Assembly (NCBI GenBank): GCA_026315105.1
Contig: CM048753.1
Span: 68,487,547 to 68,551,546 of the forward strand
From: Locusta migratoria
Taxonomy: Eukaryota > Arthropoda > Insecta > Orthoptera > Acrididae
DNA length: 64,000 nucleotides
Direction: 5' to 3'
The notes beneath the pieces were generated by a model, which made no database searches, had not been told where the DNA came from, and worked only from the letters and a program-made list of their open reading frames with translations. The position numbers and the translations under genes were made by a program. Positions 59,766 to 64,000 of this stretch are shown here, piece after piece (position 1 is the first letter of the stretch; the number at the start of each line of letters is the position of its first letter).

Positions 59766-59813
<48 letters not shown>
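55863..59813. repeat. higher-order repeat block, copy 2
   Basis: Same markers in the same order: SINE (55863), GGCCATTACGG (56808), GATATTGATTT with CCACCCG (57556), short poly(T) of 13 before 58293, CCCCGAATC (59044). The match weakens after 59.8 kb: the next poly(T) leaders read GGAGG/GGAGGG instead of GGATG/GGATGC, and unit 61314 has no SINE. Confidence 0.88.
56541..56733 (-). mobile_element. secondary S1 SINE insertion in the array, copy 2
   Basis: Identical over all 193 bp to 51101-51293, with the same duplication AGCGTTCTAGC at 56530-56540 and 56734-56744. Independent insertion at the same base is implausible, so it was copied with the surrounding block. Confidence 0.95.
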
Positions 59814-59814
<1 letters not shown>

Positions 59815-61276
59815 TAGCCGGCCGCGGTTGCAGAGGAGACTGAGGCGCTCCAGTCACGGTCTGCACGGCCACTACGGTCGGGGGTTCGAATCCCCCCTCG
59901 GGCATGGATATTTGTGCCGTCCTAGTTCGTAAGTTGTTCATAAGTAGTTTGTAAGTTTAGGGACTGATGACCCCGTAGTTAAGTCCCATAAGCTATACAA
60001 ACATTTGAACATTTGATTTGATACTGATTTCTCAGAATCTATGCACCCAAATTCCTTGAAAAAGTAATCACATGTCAGTTCTAGTATAACATATTTGCCC
60101 AATGAATACCCGTTTGTCATCTGCATTTCTTCTTGGTGTAGCAATTGTAATGGCCAGTAGTGTATTAAGATATCACTTGTGTAAATGCGGAGGGAACGTT
60201 TCTGTTTGAAATGCATCTTTGTCGCTCTTTCCAATCTCCCCCCCCCCCTCCGAATCACTGACTCGACTCTGTGGTAGGAGATATCGTTAGCTGAGTGAAT
60301 GCTGAAGCTTGCGTTTCTGTAAATATCTGGATTTTTATATCAACAAATAACACAATTCCTTGAGACAACGTTGTCTCGTTATACCAAAGATGAGGCACTG
60401 AATATAAATTTATGCTGTGCCGAGATTCAAACGCACGACCTCCAACTTAATAGGGGGTGCTTTAGACCACTCAGTTAACACAGCGTTCTAGCCACAGGTC
60501 TTAAAGCCTATCCTTATGTTTAATATTTGGAGGGTTTTTTTTTTTTTTTTTTTTTTTGTAGCCGGCCGCGGTTGCAGAGGAGACTGAGGCGCTCCAGTCA
60601 CGGTCTGCACGGCCACTACGGTCGGGGGTTCGAATCCCCCCTCGGGCATGGATATTTGTGCCGTCCTAGTTCGTAAGTTGTTCATAAGTAGTTTGTAAGT
60701 TTAGGGACTGATGACCCCGTAGTTAAGTCCCATAAGCTATACAAACATTTGAACATTTGATTTGATACTGATTTCTCAGGATCTATGCACCCAAATTCCT
60801 TGAAAAAGTAATCACATGTCAGTTCTAGTATAACATATTTGCCCAATGAATACCCGTTTGTCATCTGCATTTCTTCTTGGTGTAGCAATTGTAATGGCCA
60901 GTAGTGTATTAAGATATCACTTGTGTAAATGCGGAGGGAACGTTTCTGTTTGAAATGCATCTTTGTCGCTCTTTCCAATCTCCCCCCCCCCCTCCGAATC
61001 ACTGACTCGACTCTGTGGTAGGAGATATCGTTAGCTGAGTGAATGCTGAAGCTTGCGTTTCTGTAAATATCTGGATTTTTATATCAACAAATAACACAAT
61101 TCCTTGAGACAACGTTGTCTCGTTATACCAAAGATAAGGCACTGAATATAAATTTATGCTGTGCCGAGATTCAAACGCACGACCTCCAACTTAATAGGGG
61201 GTGCTTTAGACCACTCAGTTAACACAGCGTTCTAGCCACAGGTCTTAAAGCCTATCCTTATGTTTAATATTTGGAT

Positions 61277-61314
<38 letters not shown>

Positions 61315-62031
61315 TAGCCGGCCGCGGTTGCAGAGGAGACTGAGGCGCTCCAGTCACGGTCTGCACGGCCACTACGGTCGGGGGTTCGAATCCCCCCTCG
61401 GGCATGGCTATTTGTGCCGTCCTAGTTCATAAGTTGTTCATAAGTAGTTTGTAAGTTTAGGGACTGATGACCCCGTAGTTAAGTCCCATAAGCTATACAA
61501 ACATTTGAACATTTGATTTGATACTGATTTCTCAGGATCTATGCACCCAAATTCCTTGAAAAAGTAATCACATGTCAGTTCTAGTATAACATATTTGCCC
61601 AATGAATACCCGTTTGTCATCTGCATTTCTTCTTGGTGTAGCAATTGTAATGGCCAGTAGTGTATTAAGATATCACTTGTGTAAATGCGGAGGGAACGTT
61701 TCTGTTTGAAATGCATCTTTGTCGCTCTTTCCAATCTCCCCCCCCCCCACCCGAATCACTGACTCGACTCTGTGGTAGGAGATATCGTTAGCTGAGTGAA
61801 TGCTGAAGCTTGCGTTTCTGTAAATATCTGGATTTTTATATCAACAAATAACACAATTCCTTGAGACAACGTTGTCTCGTTATACCAAAGATGAGGCACT
61901 GAATATAAATTTATGCTGTGCCGAGATTCAAACGCACGACCTCCAACTTAATAGGGGGTGCTTTAGACCACTCAGTTAACACAGCGTTCTAGCCACAGGT
62001 CTTAAAGCCTATCCTTATGTTTAATATTTGG

Positions 62032-62066
<35 letters not shown>

Positions 62067-62779
62067 TAGCCGGCCGCGGTTGCAGAGGAGACTGAGGCGC
62101 TCCAGTCACGGTCTGCACGGCCACTACGGTCGGGGGTTCGAATCCCCCCTCGGGCATGGATATTTGTGCCGTCCTAGTTCGTAAGTTGTTCATAAGTAGT
62201 TTGTAAGTTTAGGGACTGATGACCCCGTAGTTAAGTCCCATAAGCTATACAAACATTTGAACATTTGATTTCATACTGATTTCTCAGGATCTATGCACCC
62301 AAATTCCTTGAAAAAGTAATCACATGTCAGTTCTAGTATAACATATTTGCCCAATGAATACCCGTTTGTCATCTGCATTTCTTCTTGGTGTAGCAATTGT
62401 AATGGCCAGTAGTGTATTAAGATATCACTTGTGTAAATGCGGAGGGAACGTTTCTGTTTGAAATGCATCTTTGTCGCTCTTTCCAATCTCCCCCCCCCCT
62501 CCGAATCACTGACTCGACTCTGTGGTAGGAGATATCGTTAGCTGAGTGAATGCTGAAGCTTGCGTTTCTGTAAATATCTGGATTTTTATATCAACAAATA
62601 ACACAATTCCTTGAGACAACGTTGTCTCGTTATACCAAAGATGAGGCACTGAATATAAATTTATGCTGTGCCGAGATTCAAACGCACGACCTCCAACTTA
62701 ATAGGGGGTGCTTTAGACCACTCAGTTAACACAGCGTTCTAGCCACAGGTCTTAAAGCCTATCCGTATGTTTAATATTT

Positions 62780-62831
<52 letters not shown>

Positions 62832-63549
62832 TAGCCGGCCGCGGTTGCAGAGGAGACTGAGGCGCTCCAGTCACGGTCTGCACGGCCACTACGGTCGGGG
62901 GTTCGAATCCCCCCTCGGGCATGGATATTTGTGCCGTCCTAGTTCGTAAGTTGTTCATAAGTAGTTTGTAAGTTTAGGGACTGATGACCCCGTAGTTAAG
63001 TCCCATAAGCTATACAAACATTTGAACATTTGATTTGATACTGATTTCGCAGGATCTATGCACCCAAATTCCTTGAAAAAGTAATCACATGTCAGTTCTA
63101 GTATAACATATTTGCCCAATGAATACCCGTTTGTCATCTGCATTTCTTCTTGGTGTAGCAATTGTAATGGCCAGTAGTGTATTAAGATATCACTTGTGTA
63201 AATGCGGAGGGAACGTTTCTGTTTGAAATGCATCTTTGTCGCTCTTTCCAATCTCCCCCCCCCCCTCCGAATCACTGACTCGACTCTGTGGTAGGAGATA
63301 TCGTTAGCTGAGTGAATGCTGAAGCTTGCGTTTCTGTAAATATCTGGATTTTTATATCAACAAATAACACAATTCCTTGAGACAACGTTGTCTCGTTATA
63401 CCAAAGATGAGGCACTGAATATAAATTTATGCTGTGCCGAGATTCAAACGCACGACCTCCAACTTAATAGGGGGTGCTTTAGACCACTCAGTTAACACAG
63501 CGTTCTAGCCACAGGTCTTAAAGCCTATCCTTATGTTTAATATTTGGAT

Positions 63550-63581
<32 letters not shown>

Positions 63582-64000
63582 TAGCCGGCTGCGGTTGCAG
63601 AGGAGACTGAGGCGCTCCAGTCACGGTCTGCACGGCCACTACGGTCGGGGGTTCGAATCCCCCCTCGGGCATGGATATTTGTGCCGTCCTAGTTCGTAAG
63701 TTGTTCATAAGTAGTTTGTAAGTTTAGGGACTGATGACCCCGTAGTTAAGTCCCATAAGCTATACAAACATTTGAACATTTGATTTGATACTGATTTCTC
63801 AGGATCTATGCACCCAAATTCCTTGAAAAAGTAATCACATGTCAGTTCTAGTATAACATATTTGCCCAATGAATACCCGTTTGTCATCTGCATTTCTTCT
63901 TGGTGTAGCAATTGTAATGGCCAGTAGTGTATTAAGATATCACTTGTGTAAATGCGGAGGGAACGTTTCTGTTTGAAATGCATCTTTGTCGCTCTTTCCA

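Larger units (their letters stand above)
39605..64000. repeat. tandem array of about 750-bp SINE-containing monomers (32 SINE heads, continues past the window)
   Basis: Monomer heads (GTAGCCGGC) start at 39862, 40630, 41397, 42145, 42902, 43651, 44414, 45160, 45909, 46659, 47411, 48154, 48907, 49670, 50431, 51372, 52122, 52858, 53608, 54359, 55113, 55863, 56808, 57556, 58293, 59044, 59814, 60558, 61314, 62066, 62831 and 63581. Spacing is 736-770 bp except two intervals of 941 and 945 bp that carry an extra SINE. Monomer order: S1 SINE (plus, about 190 bp); about 240 bp unique; poly(C) 10-19; about 150 bp; palindrome GAGACAACGTTGTCTC; tRNA-like unit (minus); poly(T) 13-48. Units are nearly identical apart from run lengths and a few diagnostic substitutions, implying recent amplification or homogenisation. 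A 98-106 codon minus frame recurs in most units, but it crosses antisense SINE and is not credited as a gene. Confidence 0.97.

Noticed and set aside
62767..62949. Poly-Phe plus frame
   Set aside because: Translation of the poly(T) run followed by SINE; not a gene.
39807..63708. Minus frames with poly-Lys stretches (M-N-N-L-R-T-R...)
   Set aside because: Pure antisense translation of the SINE B-box region plus the poly(T) run; the Lys tract length follows the homopolymer.
39986..63983. Recurring minus-strand 98-106 codon frame as a multigene family
   Set aside because: Its C-terminal third is antisense SINE (same peptide arises from dispersed SINEs at 1.6 and 34.1 kb), start position depends on poly(C) length, and near-identity of monomers explains conservation.
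39605..64000. CRISPR array or bacterial repeat locus
   Set aside because: Units of 750 bp without short repeat/spacer alternation, in a clearly eukaryotic context.

Overview
This window looks like repeat-rich eukaryotic DNA, most likely from an insect with a large genome. An orthopteran (grasshopper or locust type) is my best guess. The reasons are the dense nesting of decayed LINEs, tRNA-derived SINEs, Helitron-like elements and Tc1/mariner-type and hAT-type elements, plus a LINE family that repeatedly ends in a (TAGATG)n tail. I could not support any intact host protein-coding gene. Every recognisable protein relic is a transposase, reverse transcriptase (RT) or RNase H, and all are interrupted. 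Species assignment is inference; no search was run.

Layout. 1-0.56 kb: Helitron-like 5' end (minus). 0.7-3.7 kb: a DNA transposon with about 46-bp inverted ends and a broken DDE transposase (DD82E spacing), carrying a foldback element that itself carries a SINE. 3.3-5.5 kb: low-complexity and unassigned sequence, a 136-bp tandem duplication and a tRNA-like SINE. 5.5-7.7 kb: RTE-type LINE on minus with an internal duplication. 7.7-12.3 kb: Helitron-like ends, inverted tRNA-like repeats, SINEs and a minus-strand LINE. 12.3-15.8 kb: a 1.25-kb segment duplicated in direct orientation around a LINE scrap. 15.8-20.2 kb: LINE 3' ends, a MITE, a foldback with hammerhead-like motifs and a second direct duplication. 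21.5-23.7 kb: a SINE and a 1.4-kb hAT-type element with a perfect 8-bp target duplication. 24-32.8 kb: Helitron-like modules in both orientations and two copies of an RNase-H-bearing LINE, each interrupted by a (TAGATG)n LINE. 33.1-33.9 kb: a deleted mariner-like element. 34-39.6 kb: SINEs, a perfect hairpin and a Helitron-like element whose paralogous empty site is also in the window.

39.6-64 kb (end of window): one tandem array of a roughly 750-bp monomer, with 32 SINE heads counted, running off the right edge. Each monomer contains a tRNA-derived SINE on plus with an intact Pol III B box and degenerate A box, a poly(C) run, a 16-bp palindrome, a tRNA-like sequence on minus and a poly(T) run. 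Variants shared in order between 50.4-54.3 kb and 55.9-59.8 kb show a seven-monomer higher-order repeat of about 5.43 kb. One of these variants is an identical secondary SINE insertion with identical target duplications.

No set of host genes works together here. The story is element nesting followed by local duplication and, on the right, conversion of a SINE-containing segment into a satellite array. That array, with its regularly spaced B boxes, is the most unusual object in the window.
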